From Myxococcales bacterium (GTDB taxonomy: Bacteria; Myxococcota_A; Polyangia; Palsa-1104; JAEUJZ01), in contig JAEUKA010000036.1 of NCBI GenBank assembly GCA_016794465.1, positions 124,001 through 188,000 of the forward strand: a stretch of 64,000 bases of DNA, given 5' to 3'. The notes beneath the pieces are model-generated. The model was not told where the DNA came from. It made no database searches and worked only from the letters and a program-made list of their open reading frames with translations. The translations under genes and the position numbers were made by a program. Of the stretch, positions 26,962 through 35,460 are shown piece by piece. Positions within the stretch are counted from its first letter, which is position 1; the number at the start of each line of letters is the position of its first letter.

Positions 26962-29900
26962 ATGGACCCGGACGATAAGCCACCGGCGGACGACTTTGCC
27001 ACCCATGAGACGCTCGCGGGTGACACCCAATCGCTGCCCGCCGTCTCAGAATCAGATTCCAGCTTTCCGGTGGAAGACTGGGACCGCTATGAGTTCCTCT
27101 CGGTGCTGGGACAGGGCGGGATGGGCGTGGTCTTCAAGGCCCGGGATCGGCGACTGGGCCGGATCGTCGCCCTGAAGTTCATCCGCAGCAGCGACCCCGA
27201 GATGGTGTCGCGCTTCCAGCGAGAAGCCCGCGCCCAGGCCCGCATCGATCACCCGGCCATCTGCAAAGTCTTCGAGGTCGGCGAGGTCGAGGGCAAGGCC
27301 TACATCGCGATGCAGTTTGTCGATGGCAAGTCGCTGGAGGACGCATTTGCCCGGCTCAGCTTGCCGCAGAAAGTCCAGCTCATCCGCGACAGCGCCGAGG
27401 CCATCCACGAGGCCCACCGCAGCGGCATCATCCATCGCGACATCAAGCCCGCCAACATCATGGTCGAGCAGTCTCCCGACGGACGGCTGCGCCCGGTGGT
27501 GATGGACTTTGGCATCGCTCGCGAGGGCACCCAGAACAGCGGACTGACCGAAGCGGGCATGGTGATGGGCACCCCGAACTACATGGCCCCCGAGCAGGCC
27601 AGTGGCGCAGTCGAGCAGATCGATCGCCGCAGCGATGTCTACAGCCTGGGCGCGACCCTGTACGAGCTGCTCACCGATCGCCCGCCGTTTGTTGGGACAA
27701 GCGTGGTCGATGTGCTGTTCCGGGTGCTGCGGGATGATCCCCCGCCGCCTCGTCAGCTGGTCCGATCGGTGCCGGAGGATCTGGAAACCATCACGCTCAA
27801 GTGCCTGGCCAAGGAGCAGAGCCTTCGCTACGACAGCGCCAAGGCCCTGGCCGAGGATCTGCAGCGCTACATCGACGGTGAGCCCATCATCGCCCGCAAG
27901 GCCAGTCTGTGGTATCGGGCTAGCAAGCAGATCCGCAAGTACAAGTCCCTGTATGCCTTGTCGCTGCTATCGCTGCTGTTCATTGGGGTGCTGGTGGTCG
28001 ATCGGGTGCGGTCCAACTTGGCCCAGGCGCGGCAGGCACGCATCGTCAAAGAGCAGATCGAGCGAGCGCGGCTGCTCGGTCAAGATGCCAAAGAGATCGA
28101 GTGGTTTCTGCGCGCGGTGTATGAGCTGCCGCTGCACGACGTGACCTATGCGCAAGGGATCATTCGCGCGCGGATGCAGCAGATCGAGCAGCAGATTCCA
28201 TCGCTCGGTCGGGGCGGAGGTCAGCTGGCGCACTATGCGCTGGGGCGGGGCTACCTGGCACTGCACGAGACAGACGCGGCGTACACGCACCTACAAGCAG
28301 CCTGGGACAGCGGGCCGCACAGTCCAGAGCTGCACTATGCGCTGGGGCGGGTGCTCGGCGATCGCTTCTTCGAGACGCTGCGGGCCGACCAGCGGCGCGG
28401 CGATGTCGAGTGGCTGCATGAGAGACGGCAGACGCTCGATCGCGAGCTGCTGCAGCCGGCGATGGTCCACCTAGAGGCGAGCCGAGGCGTCAAGCTGGAG
28501 TCGGCGGAGTTCCTGGAAGGGCTGCTCGCGCTGTATCGCGGCGACTATGACAAGGCGCTGCTCTACGCGGACCGCACGCTGAAGCTGTCGCCTTGGCTGT
28601 ATGAGGCACGCAAGCTCAAGGGCGATGTGCTGCAGGCGCGGGCGCTGGTGCGGCTGCTGGCCAAGGAGAATCAGCGCGCCGATGCCGATCTGGTGGATGC
28701 GATTGCGATGTATGACGACGCGGCAGAGGTGGGCCGCAGTGACATCGCGGTCTTCGAGGCCCGCGCCGAGGCGTGGGGGCAGCTGCTGGCCCAGCGCTAT
28801 GAAGCACGGCAGTCGATAGCCAGCGTGTTCTCTACGGCCGTAACGGCCTGTAAGCGTGCCATCACCATCGCGCCCAACCATGTCCTGAGCCATCGCGAGC
28901 TGGCGGGAATTTATCTATCGATGGCGCAGCACCAGTTCGACAGTGGCCAAGACCCTCGGGCCAACCTGCAAGCCCTGGTCGAGGTCGCGACCCAGGGACT
29001 CAAGCTGGGCAAGGTCGATGCGGGGCTAGAGAACGCGCTCGGGGGCGGACTGCTGATGCGGCTGTTCTACGAGCAGGCCCATGCGCTGCCGTTCTCGGTG
29101 GGGGTAGAGGAGATCATTACCCACCAGCAGCGCGCCATCTTGGCCAATCCGACCTATCGCTGGGCCTATAACGACATGGCGGGGGCGTATCTGTTTCGCG
29201 GCAACCTCAAGCTGGGCGACGGACAAGACCCGCGCGAAGACTATGCGGCGGCGATTCGTTACATCGAGCAGGCGCTCCAGCACTCGCCCAACTACGCGAT
29301 CGCGCTGTCGAACCTGGCGTACTTTTATGGGCTGGTGGCGCAGTACGCGATGGAGCACGGGCAGCCCGTCGAAGAGTCGCTGAGTGCAGGCATCCGTCAC
29401 GGGGAAGACTGCCAGCGGCGCAAGCCGACGCTGAGCGACTGTGACTCGAACCTGGCGCTGCTGCAGCTGACTCGGGCACGGTCGCTGCTGCATGATCCCA
29501 AGCGGTCCACGGACTTTCTGAAGGCGGTGACGGCAGCGCTTCTGCACCTGAACCGGGCCGAGGAGCACGGCGACAAGTCCCTGGAGCTGCAGCAGAGTCG
29601 CAGTCGGGCCTATCTGACGCTGGCGCAGCACCAACAAGAGCGCGGCCAGGACGCAAGCGAGGCCATCGCCAAGACTCGATCCAGCTTGGTGGCTTGTCGG
29701 GCGCTGAGTGCCGACGATCCGCTGTGTGGGCTTTTGTCGGCAGAGCTGGCTCTTTTGACCGTACAGGCCCGATCGCTGCGCGGGGACGAAGCGGCCAAGC
29801 TGTGGAAAGAGGCACTTCGCGCGGCAGAGGCTGTCACCAAGTCCACTCCGGTGAGCGCCGCCGCCTACCGAGTCCTCGGCGAGACGCACCTTGCTCGCGC

Positions 29901-30048
29901 CCAAGCGGCCTTGGAAGCGGGAGACTCGGGTCTGGCTGCCCAGGAAGTCGATGAAGGAAGAGCTGCGATCGCCGACTGTCTCAAGCGCAACCCAACCCTG
30001 CCCCGAGCCCGCGCCGTGCTCAGCGCGCTGCGAAACCTACCGCTGTAG
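26962..30048 (+). CDS. Ser/Thr protein kinase with TPR-rich C-terminal region
   Basis: 1028 residues from ATG 26962; a GTG at 26932 would add ten residues. A Thr/Asp-rich leader of about 45 residues precedes the kinase. Glycine loop GQGGMGVVF, Lys in ALKF, catalytic HRDIKPAN, DFGIAR and MGTPNYMAPEQ are all intact. A membrane helix (YALSLLSLLFIGVLVV) follows near residue 345, then a 650-residue helical region with TPR-like repeats, for example HYALGRGYLALHETDAAYTHLQAAWDSG. This matches the large myxobacterial kinase-TPR proteins that couple signalling to protein binding. Its TAG stop directly abuts the stop of convergent hemW. Confidence 0.92.
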   Translation: MDPDDKPPADDFATHETLAGDTQSLPAVSESDSSFPVEDWDRYEFLSVLGQGGMGVVFKARDRRLGRIVALKFIRSSDPEMVSRFQREARAQARIDHPAICKVFEVGEVEGKAYIAMQFVDGKSLEDAFARLSLPQKVQLIRDSAEAIHEAHRSGIIHRDIKPANIMVEQSPDGRLRPVVMDFGIAREGTQNSGLTEAGMVMGTPNYMAPEQASGAVEQIDRRSDVYSLGATLYELLTDRPPFVGTSVVDVLFRVLRDDPPPPRQLVRSVPEDLETITLKCLAKEQSLRYDSAKALAEDLQRYIDGEPIIARKASLWYRASKQIRKYKSLYALSLLSLLFIGVLVVDRVRSNLAQARQARIVKEQIERARLLGQDAKEIEWFLRAVYELPLHDVTYAQGIIRARMQQIEQQIPSLGRGGGQLAHYALGRGYLALHETDAAYTHLQAAWDSGPHSPELHYALGRVLGDRFFETLRADQRRGDVEWLHERRQTLDRELLQPAMVHLEASRGVKLESAEFLEGLLALYRGDYDKALLYADRTLKLSPWLYEARKLKGDVLQARALVRLLAKENQRADADLVDAIAMYDDAAEVGRSDIAVFEARAEAWGQLLAQRYEARQSIASVFSTAVTACKRAITIAPNHVLSHRELAGIYLSMAQHQFDSGQDPRANLQALVEVATQGLKLGKVDAGLENALGGGLLMRLFYEQAHALPFSVGVEEIITHQQRAILANPTYRWAYNDMAGAYLFRGNLKLGDGQDPREDYAAAIRYIEQALQHSPNYAIALSNLAYFYGLVAQYAMEHGQPVEESLSAGIRHGEDCQRRKPTLSDCDSNLALLQLTRARSLLHDPKRSTDFLKAVTAALLHLNRAEEHGDKSLELQQSRSRAYLTLAQHQQERGQDASEAIAKTRSSLVACRALSADDPLCGLLSAELALLTVQARSLRGDEAAKLWKEALRAAEAVTKSTPVSAAAYRVLGETHLARAQAALEAGDSGLAAQEVDEGRAAIADCLKRNPTLPRARAVLSALRNLPL

Positions 30049-31281
30049 CTACAGAAACGCAGCGCCTACGTCGTCGGCAAACAGGACTCCTTGATCGGAC
30101 AGGCGCAGCGAGTCTGGACTGGAAATCACCAGCCCACGCTCCGTCAGCCGCGCCAGGATTGCCGCACAGGCTTGCCGGGGATCGACGTGATGCAGCGCGA
30201 CAAACTGCGACCAGCGCACACCATCCAGCTCACGCAGGGCCAGCCACAGGGCTTCCCGCCACAGCGACTCGGGGGCCCGCTGCTCGTAGAGACTCAGGGA
30301 AGGCTCGGTCGCACTCGGCACAAACGGCCGCCGGTCCGCTGCCCGACCCCAGGTTCGCAGATAGGCAGACGGACCTCGGTGATTGGCAAAGCGCTCTCCA
30401 CCACCTTCCGAGAGGCGACGAAAGGAGTGCGCCGACACCCCCAGCCCCAGGTACTCGCCATGGGTCCAGTACAGCCGATTGTGGACCGCTCGGTAGTCCG
30501 GATCGTCGGGCCGCGCGCGCGCAAAGTTCGAGATCTCGTAGTGCCGATAGCCATGCGCTTGCAGCGTGTGCCGCACAGTCTGGAACGCGTCGGCTTGCTG
30601 ATCCGGGGAAGGAGCTTGGGTCTGGCCGCGCCGAATGTGAACCGACAGGAGGGTGTGCGGCTCGACGGTCAGCTGGTACAAAGAGACATGCTCCGGGGAC
30701 AGTACGAGCAGCTGCCGCAGATCCTCCGCAAGCTCCTCTTCGGTCTGTCCCGTCATCCCAATCAGCAGGTCTAGGGAGATGCGGTCAAAGCCTGTCTGAC
30801 ACGCACGATCGACCAGCTCCATGATCTGCTCTGGCTGATGTTGCCGACGCAGCGCGGTCAAGTGGTGGTGCGAGAAGGACTGCGCCCCAATCGACAAGCG
30901 GGTCACCCCAGCCGCTCGCCAGGCCAGCAGCTGATCGAGCGAAACCCCGCCCGGATCACACTCCAGCGTGACCTCCATCGGAATGCCGAGCGGGGCCGGG
31001 AAGGTGGCTTGAATGTCCTGCAGCGCCGTCGCCAGACATGCCGGCTCCCACAGCGAAGGAGTGCCGCCCCCGAAGTACACCGACACCGCGCGCCGCTCGG
31101 GAAACAGAGACACTTTGGCTGCCAGCTCGTGACGAAGGGCAGACAGATATTCCTGATGCGGAATCTGCGGACGGACCGCAATCGCAAAGTCACAGTACGA
31201 GCAGCGCTGACGACAGAACGGAAAGTGTACGTACACGCCAAACGCGGTACTCGGGACGATGGACTCAGCGCGATCTGCCAC
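30049..31281 (-). CDS. hemW: HemW-like radical SAM heme chaperone
   Basis: 410 residues from a GTG start. The radical SAM cluster motif is CRQRCSYCDF (Cys23, 27, 30), preceded by GVYVHFPF; GGGTPS and ECDPGG (SAM-binding region) and the C-terminal HemN-type domain follow. Lack of a fourth Cys after the motif (CDF instead of CxC) points to HemW, which binds heme and delivers it to respiratory enzymes, not coproporphyrinogen oxidase HemN. TAGCGT lies 6 nt before the start and no Shine-Dalgarno is visible. The stop codon is back-to-back with that of the kinase. Confidence 0.9.
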   Translation of the reverse strand: MADRAESIVPSTAFGVYVHFPFCRQRCSYCDFAIAVRPQIPHQEYLSALRHELAAKVSLFPERRAVSVYFGGGTPSLWEPACLATALQDIQATFPAPLGIPMEVTLECDPGGVSLDQLLAWRAAGVTRLSIGAQSFSHHHLTALRRQHQPEQIMELVDRACQTGFDRISLDLLIGMTGQTEEELAEDLRQLLVLSPEHVSLYQLTVEPHTLLSVHIRRGQTQAPSPDQQADAFQTVRHTLQAHGYRHYEISNFARARPDDPDYRAVHNRLYWTHGEYLGLGVSAHSFRRLSEGGGERFANHRGPSAYLRTWGRAADRRPFVPSATEPSLSLYEQRAPESLWREALWLALRELDGVRWSQFVALHHVDPRQACAAILARLTERGLVISSPDSLRLSDQGVLFADDVGAAFL

Positions 31282-31287
31282 GGCGGC

Positions 31288-31293
31288 ACGCTA
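31288..31293 (-). promoter_or_regulatory. Candidate -10 element (TAGCGT), leaderless-type
   Basis: Minus-strand TAGCGT 6 nt before the hemW GTG, in context GTGGTAGCGT, identical to the element before 61369. A CTGTTG 17 nt upstream is a weak -35 candidate. Confidence 0.45.
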
Positions 31294-31456
31294 CCACGAG
31301 CCCGCCCGCGCAACAGAGGAAGGTGCCCGCCAAATAGGGCGACAAGTGTCGGTTCATGCAGCGGTTTTTCTGACGCCTACCGATGCGGGTTTGAGCGGCG
31401 ATACACTGCACCTGGCTCGCGAGGATGACACGCTGTCTACCCCGCCCCGCCGCACC

Positions 31457-31888
31457 ATGCAGAGCACACAACCGATCGGCACCCACACCCTAAGCTTCCT
31501 CGCGAACGACTGCATTCGCCTGACCTTGCGAGGCATCGTCCAGCCGTACGATCTGGCCGCGATCCTCGAAAAGGAATGCGCCTGTGCCGCCCAGAACGGC
31601 TACGTGCTGATGCTGATCGACGCCACCGCCGTGACCGGACTGCCGCCCGAGACACGCCGAGCGGCCAGCAAGATGACGGCCCAGCTTCGAAAGATCCATG
31701 GCGTGGGTGTGGTCTATGGCACCAGTCAGACGGCGCGCGTGCTGTTCGGGATGCTGCTGGGCGCCTTGCGGGTGCTGTCCCGGGACGAGGGCCGGTTCCA
31801 CAACGTCTTCGTCTCTACCGAGGCCGAAGCCCTCCGCTGCATCGACGAGTCACGCCGCAAGTATCAGTCGCTGTCGCGCACTCTCTGA
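31457..31888 (+). CDS. STAS/SpoIIAA-like domain protein
   Basis: 143 residues from ATG 31457. Alternating strands and helices (FLANDCIRLTLRGIV, GYVLMLIDATAVTGLPPETRRAASK, GVGVVYGTSQTARVLFGML) fit a small alpha/beta STAS or SpoIIAA-like fold, which usually serves as an anti-anti-sigma or signalling module. I do not see a clear phospho-Ser in the usual DxS position. No signal peptide. The last 25 nt overlap the 3' end of the convergent Cys-rich gene. The longer frame upstream (from 31259) lacks a sensible start. Confidence 0.65.
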   Translation: MQSTQPIGTHTLSFLANDCIRLTLRGIVQPYDLAAILEKECACAAQNGYVLMLIDATAVTGLPPETRRAASKMTAQLRKIHGVGVVYGTSQTARVLFGMLLGALRVLSRDEGRFHNVFVSTEAEALRCIDESRRKYQSLSRTL

Positions 31889-32430
31889 GCCCGTAGCGCG
31901 ATAAAGCGCAGGTAGACCGCTTCCATCTCATCACACAGCGCCGCAATCTGCGGACCATCGCCGCGCGCATAGACCTCGCGAAACAGATCGGGACACAGGT
32001 AGCGCACACACAGGTTGGGCTGGTGTTCCACGGTCAGCGAGCAGCCGGTCGGCCCGCGAAACGCACAGCCGGCATGATCGCCCTTGGGCAGCCGCAGATC
32101 CTGGGCCCGGGTCCCGGACTGACGCAGCGCGGCAATCTCATCGTCGTTCCAGGCATCCTCGGTGACGAGCCCGCAGCAGTGACCGCCCGCGAAGTGGCCA
32201 TGCGGCGGCGGATGACCCACCGCACAGGTACGACAGCTCACCACCTCGCCAATCGCCGCTTTCAGCTCGCGCCGCAGTCGCAGAAGCTCCGCCGAGGCCA
32301 GCGCTTCCTCTTGCGGTACCTCGCCACGATTCGGCTCAGCCGCCAGTCGCTCGCGCAGCCGTCGCGTCTCATCGGCCCGGGTGCGCGGCTGCCGAAGTCG
32401 GTCGAGGAGGTGCGAGAGCGGAATCCACAT
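31864..32430 (-). CDS. Cys-cluster protein, YkgJ-like
   Basis: 188 residues from ATG 32430, with TACAAT 12 nt upstream. An Arg/Glu-rich helical N-terminus precedes eight Cys: C66 and C69 (CRTC), C85-C86 (HCC), C122, C130, C141 and C146. The order CxxC, CC, then C-x7-C-x10-C resembles the YkgJ-type zinc or iron-sulfur cluster family, also represented by 34865-35458. His residues (GHPPPHGHFAGGH) lie between the Cys and could join in metal binding. Function unknown. Overlaps the STAS-like gene tail to tail by 25 nt. Confidence 0.7.
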   Translation of the reverse strand: MWIPLSHLLDRLRQPRTRADETRRLRERLAAEPNRGEVPQEEALASAELLRLRRELKAAIGEVVSCRTCAVGHPPPHGHFAGGHCCGLVTEDAWNDDEIAALRQSGTRAQDLRLPKGDHAGCAFRGPTGCSLTVEHQPNLCVRYLCPDLFREVYARGDGPQIAALCDEMEAVYLRFIALRAQRVRDSD

Positions 32431-32493
32431 GTGCCCCTGCCGATTGTAGGGCCAGCGATGGCCTAGACCAAGCGCTGCATCTCCATGAACGCC

Positions 32494-32523
32494 TTGACCA
32501 AAATCTGTTTTCAGGGATACAGT
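32494..32523 (+). promoter_or_regulatory. Candidate promoter TTGACC-18-TACAGT
   Basis: TTGACC (32494-32499) and TACAGT (32518-32523) have an 18-nt spacer. The -10 is 6 nt before ATG 32530, so the mRNA would be nearly leaderless and the earlier ATG at 32485 would not be transcribed. Confidence 0.5.
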
Positions 32524-32529
32524 TTGGCG

Positions 32530-33438
32530 ATGCTGCTCCTTAAGGTTCGTGCTCCGCTGTCCCCTATGGCTCTGGCTTTCTGCGCAGCGCTCGTAACGAC
32601 TACGGGCTGCCCAAAGCCCTCTGCGATCAAGGTGCCGCCGCCGCCGCCGGGAGATCTGCTGCGGTTTGTGGCCAAGCAGAACGACAAGCTGTCGGGCAAG
32701 GTCAACGTCCGCTTCGAGGACGGCGACATCGGGGCCAAGAAGCCGGCGGTCTACGCGTTCTTGTTTAAGGAAGAGCACCAGGCGCAGAGCATCGATGCCT
32801 CGGGCAACATGAACTTTGGCGCCTCGTTCTTCGATGTCGAGCCGGTCGGTGACACGCCGAAGGACAAGAAGGCCGGCGAGCCGCTCGCCCGGGCGCTGCA
32901 GACGGTCAAGATCGCCTACACGATGAGCCCACGCGGCGAAGTCACCAACTTCGATGTCAAGATCCCCGACGAGCTCAAAGACACCAAAGAAGGCAAGGCG
33001 ATGGAGCGCCAGCTCGGCTACGTACGCCTCATCGCCCAGTGGGTCTATGGTGCCGATCGCGGGCCGCAGTTTGACCCCGGTCACATCGAGTCCGGCAAGT
33101 CGTGGCCGATCCGCGCCTCGATCCCAACCCCGACCGGCGGCAGCAAGAACTGGGACATGACCTGCACCTACGCCAAAAAAGAGCAGGGCGTCGCCTTCAT
33201 CAACATGGAGGGCAAAGTGTCGGGCGAAAACCAGGGCACCAAGCTGTCGGGCGAGGTCAAAGGCGAGCTGCGGCTGCGCATCGGCGAGGGCCGGCTGACC
33301 TACCACGACATCGACACCACCTCGACGTTCCGCGCCGGCGATCAGAGCAGCGGCGGCCATCAGGTCCACATCCACGTCACCTGGGAAGCCGAGCAAGCCG
33401 CTGTCCCGACTGGCGATGGCACTGCCGTGATGCCGTAA
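32530..33438 (+). CDS. Predicted lipoprotein of unknown function
   Basis: 302 residues if translation starts at ATG 32530, which fits the promoter just upstream; ATG 32485 and 32566 are alternatives. The N-terminus has Lys and Arg, a hydrophobic core and TTTGC, a weak lipobox with Cys near residue 27, followed by a proline run. The mature domain is rich in Lys, Gly and Asp, predicted beta, with paired segments such as GKVNVRFEDGDIG and SGEVKGELRLRIGEG. It resembles a periplasmic beta-barrel or jelly-roll, but I do not recognise the family. Gene neighbours give no clear hint. Confidence 0.7.
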   Translation: MLLLKVRAPLSPMALAFCAALVTTTGCPKPSAIKVPPPPPGDLLRFVAKQNDKLSGKVNVRFEDGDIGAKKPAVYAFLFKEEHQAQSIDASGNMNFGASFFDVEPVGDTPKDKKAGEPLARALQTVKIAYTMSPRGEVTNFDVKIPDELKDTKEGKAMERQLGYVRLIAQWVYGADRGPQFDPGHIESGKSWPIRASIPTPTGGSKNWDMTCTYAKKEQGVAFINMEGKVSGENQGTKLSGEVKGELRLRIGEGRLTYHDIDTTSTFRAGDQSSGGHQVHIHVTWEAEQAAVPTGDGTAVMP

Positions 33439-33521
33439 GCCGGTCAGCCTGCCCGCCCGCACGCCCGCACGCCCGCTACTTTTCTCCGCGACTTCCCGCT
33501 TCGCCCTGCCCTGGCACGATC

Positions 33522-33546
33522 TAAGCTCCCGCCACTTGGGAGCTTA
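33522..33546 (+). promoter_or_regulatory. Inverted repeat overlapping a Shine-Dalgarno
   Basis: TAAGCTCCC-GCCACTT-GGGAGCTTA is a perfect 9-bp inverted repeat with a 7-nt loop. Its right arm contains GGGAG, 7 nt before ATG 33550, so folding in mRNA would hide the ribosome site. In DNA it could instead be an operator. Confidence 0.6.
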
Positions 33547-33549
33547 CAG

Positions 33550-33990
33550 ATGACACCTACACACACCTGGCGATGGCTTTCGATCCCGATTCTCCTCGGC
33601 GGACTTGCGCTGGGCCTGCGGTCAGCCAGTGGCGATGATGCGTCGGGCGGGGATGCTCCGACAGGAATGCTCACGTTTATGGCGGCTGACGTGACGACCT
33701 GTCCGCAAGGCTTTCGCGTCGCAACAGAGGCGCAAGGTCGCCTGGTGGTCGGAGTCACCGATGCAGATGCCGTCGGCAAGCTAATCGGAACGGCGCTGAC
33801 CAACCAGGAAGATCGCACCCACGTTCACTCGTTTCAGACTGCGGTCGATCTGCCGTACAAGTCGATCTCGGCGGCCAACGGGGGCAACGGCCAAGGCGCC
33901 AAAGCGGCTCGCTACACCAACGATGGCAACACCGAGCCGGCGGCGACGGGACTCCCGTTCGTGCAGCTGGTCGGTTGTGTGAAGCAGTGA
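33550..33990 (+). CDS. Secreted one-module HxH protein
   Basis: 146 residues with an N-terminal signal peptide or anchor (MTPTHTWRWLSIPILLGGLALGLRSASG). After it comes a single module of about 105 residues: GMLTFMAADVTTCPQGF, GRLVVGV, EDRTHVHSF and a closing GLPFVQLVGCVKQ. The same order of landmarks (CPxG(F/W), GRxxxxV, E-x-R-x-H-x-H, PxxQLxxCxK) occurs twice in the next protein. Two Cys at the module ends could form a disulfide. Only 8 nt separate it from the next gene. The hairpin over its ribosome site suggests translational or operator control. Family unknown. Confidence 0.75.
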   Translation: MTPTHTWRWLSIPILLGGLALGLRSASGDDASGGDAPTGMLTFMAADVTTCPQGFRVATEAQGRLVVGVTDADAVGKLIGTALTNQEDRTHVHSFQTAVDLPYKSISAANGGNGQGAKAARYTNDGNTEPAATGLPFVQLVGCVKQ

Positions 33991-33998
33991 GGCCCACC

Positions 33999-34856
33999 AT
34001 GCGCGCACCAATCCTGTCACTGCTGGTTGTCTCCGCCTTGGGGACACTGCTGTCGTGCAATCCTCCGGCGCCACCTGTCGAGTCGGAGCCTGATGATCTT
34101 GGCGGCATTGAAGGGCCTCCGGATCTGGCTGCGGGGCCGGACCTGACGACGCCACGGGGCGACTCGCTTCCCAAAGGAGCCGTCGCCTACTTTCAGCGCA
34201 AAGACTGTCCGCGCGGCTGGGAGAAGCTGGCCCTGGCGGCGGGCCGAACGCTGGTTCCCACTGTCGGAGCCGACCCAGTTGAAACGGCAGCGTTTGATCC
34301 ACTTGGCGACAGCGAGGATCGCTCACACGGCCACAGCGTCATGGCGACCATCACGCTGCCTTCCGTGGGATACGCGGGCATCGCCGGGGAAGCCAACCAC
34401 GGGCTCGGTCGCAGCGGCTCAAGTCCCCTCACCGGCAGCACCAGCAAAGTCCCCGCCGGCCTGCCCTATGTCCAGCTGCTGGTGTGTCACAAGACCGACG
34501 ACCCCGATGTTCGCCAGCGCCCGGTTGCCAAAGGCACGCTGGTCTTTTTCCGCACCACCGAGTGTCCGAGAGGCTTTGTCCAAGCGGGCGCCAGCCAAGG
34601 TCGCTTTGTCATCGGCGTTCCCGAGCTGGCCACTCCCGGCCAAAAGTTCGGCGGCCCCCCGTTACAGAGCGGCGAGAAGCGTGGCCATCGCCATGCACTC
34701 GCGGGAGCCATCACCACCACCTCGCACGGCATTGCCCTCGCTGGCGGCGGCACGTCGGGCTATGCCAAAAACGACCGGCATCCCTACCAAGTTGACAGCA
34801 GCAACGACTCCAGCGGCTTTCCCTACCTACAGCTACTGCACTGTCAAAAAGAGTAG
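33999..34856 (+). CDS. Lipoprotein with two HxH modules
   Basis: 285 residues from ATG 33999, 8 nt after the previous stop. Signal peptide MRAPILSLLVVSALGTLLSC with lipobox Cys20, then an acidic Pro-rich linker (about 21-55). Two modules of about 105 residues follow: the first with CPRGWEKL, GRTLVP, EDRSHGHS and PYVQLLVCHK; the second with CPRGFVQA, GRFVIGV, EKRGHRHA and PYLQLLHCQKE. They are homologous to the single module of 33550-33990, so the pair arose by duplication. HxH plus flanking polar residues could bind metal or ligand. Surface or periplasmic; role unknown. Confidence 0.78.
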   Translation: MRAPILSLLVVSALGTLLSCNPPAPPVESEPDDLGGIEGPPDLAAGPDLTTPRGDSLPKGAVAYFQRKDCPRGWEKLALAAGRTLVPTVGADPVETAAFDPLGDSEDRSHGHSVMATITLPSVGYAGIAGEANHGLGRSGSSPLTGSTSKVPAGLPYVQLLVCHKTDDPDVRQRPVAKGTLVFFRTTECPRGFVQAGASQGRFVIGVPELATPGQKFGGPPLQSGEKRGHRHALAGAITTTSHGIALAGGGTSGYAKNDRHPYQVDSSNDSSGFPYLQLLHCQKE

Positions 34857-34864
34857 TCGCTTCG

Positions 34865-35458
34865 TCACCGGAGCCGCGAGGTAGCCGACTCGAGAATCTC
34901 ACGCAGGGACCAGCGCTCTTGGACCTCGGCGCCGCTGGCCAGGCGGTGACGGTGGCTGAGGACCGCGAGGATCTGGTCGACCAGCTCGGCATCCAGGATC
35001 TCTCCGGCCACGGGCGCACGATCGGTGAAGTTCAGCGGACAGACGGTCACCACCCCAGTGGGCAGGCGGGTCCGCACCGCCCCCACCGGCACCATGTCCG
35101 TCGGGTAGCGCAGCGGCAGACCCTGGCTGCGACAGACCAAGGGCCGCGCCGAATAGATCATGCAGGCATCTTGCTCGTCGAGAAATAGGCAGCGCGGGTC
35201 GTCGCCAGGCTGAGGCGTCCGAGGCTGACTCAGCTGACCGCGCAGGAGCCGCTGATCCTCGACGGACAGCGCCTGGATGTACTCGCTGAGCGCCGCTGCT
35301 TCGACAGCGCTTACCGTCAGCTCGACATGACAGCAGCCCGCGCAGCCACGCTGGCATGACAGCTGATCCGCACAGCGAGCCGACACCGACGCGGCGAACG
35401 CATCTACCCGTGCACACAGCAGCGCATACTCAGCGGGAGGTGGCGATGACAACACCAT
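34865..35458 (-). CDS. YkgJ family cysteine-cluster protein
   Basis: 197 residues. Cys pattern C35-x3-C39-x2-C42-C43 (CQRGCAGCCHVEL), then C90, C99 (ACMIY) and C109 (SARPLVCR) is the YkgJ signature (CxxxCxxCC ... C ... CxIY ... RPxxCR). Members are thought to bind zinc or an iron-sulfur cluster; the biochemical role is not established. The ATG lies 2 nt after the stop of the FG-GAP lipoprotein gene, so both are in one operon. Convergent with the two-module HxH gene (8-nt gap). Confidence 0.85.
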   Translation of the reverse strand: MVLSSPPPAEYALLCARVDAFAASVSARCADQLSCQRGCAGCCHVELTVSAVEAAALSEYIQALSVEDQRLLRGQLSQPRTPQPGDDPRCLFLDEQDACMIYSARPLVCRSQGLPLRYPTDMVPVGAVRTRLPTGVVTVCPLNFTDRAPVAGEILDAELVDQILAVLSHRHRLASGAEVQERWSLREILESATSRLR

Positions 35459-35460
35459 GG

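Noticed and set aside
30049..31281. HemN coproporphyrinogen oxidase
   Set aside because: The fourth Cys of CxxxCxxCxC is replaced (CDF), which fits HemW.
33550..34856. Prophage tail-fibre genes
   Set aside because: HxH is suggestive, but both proteins have signal peptides and no phage genes are adjacent.
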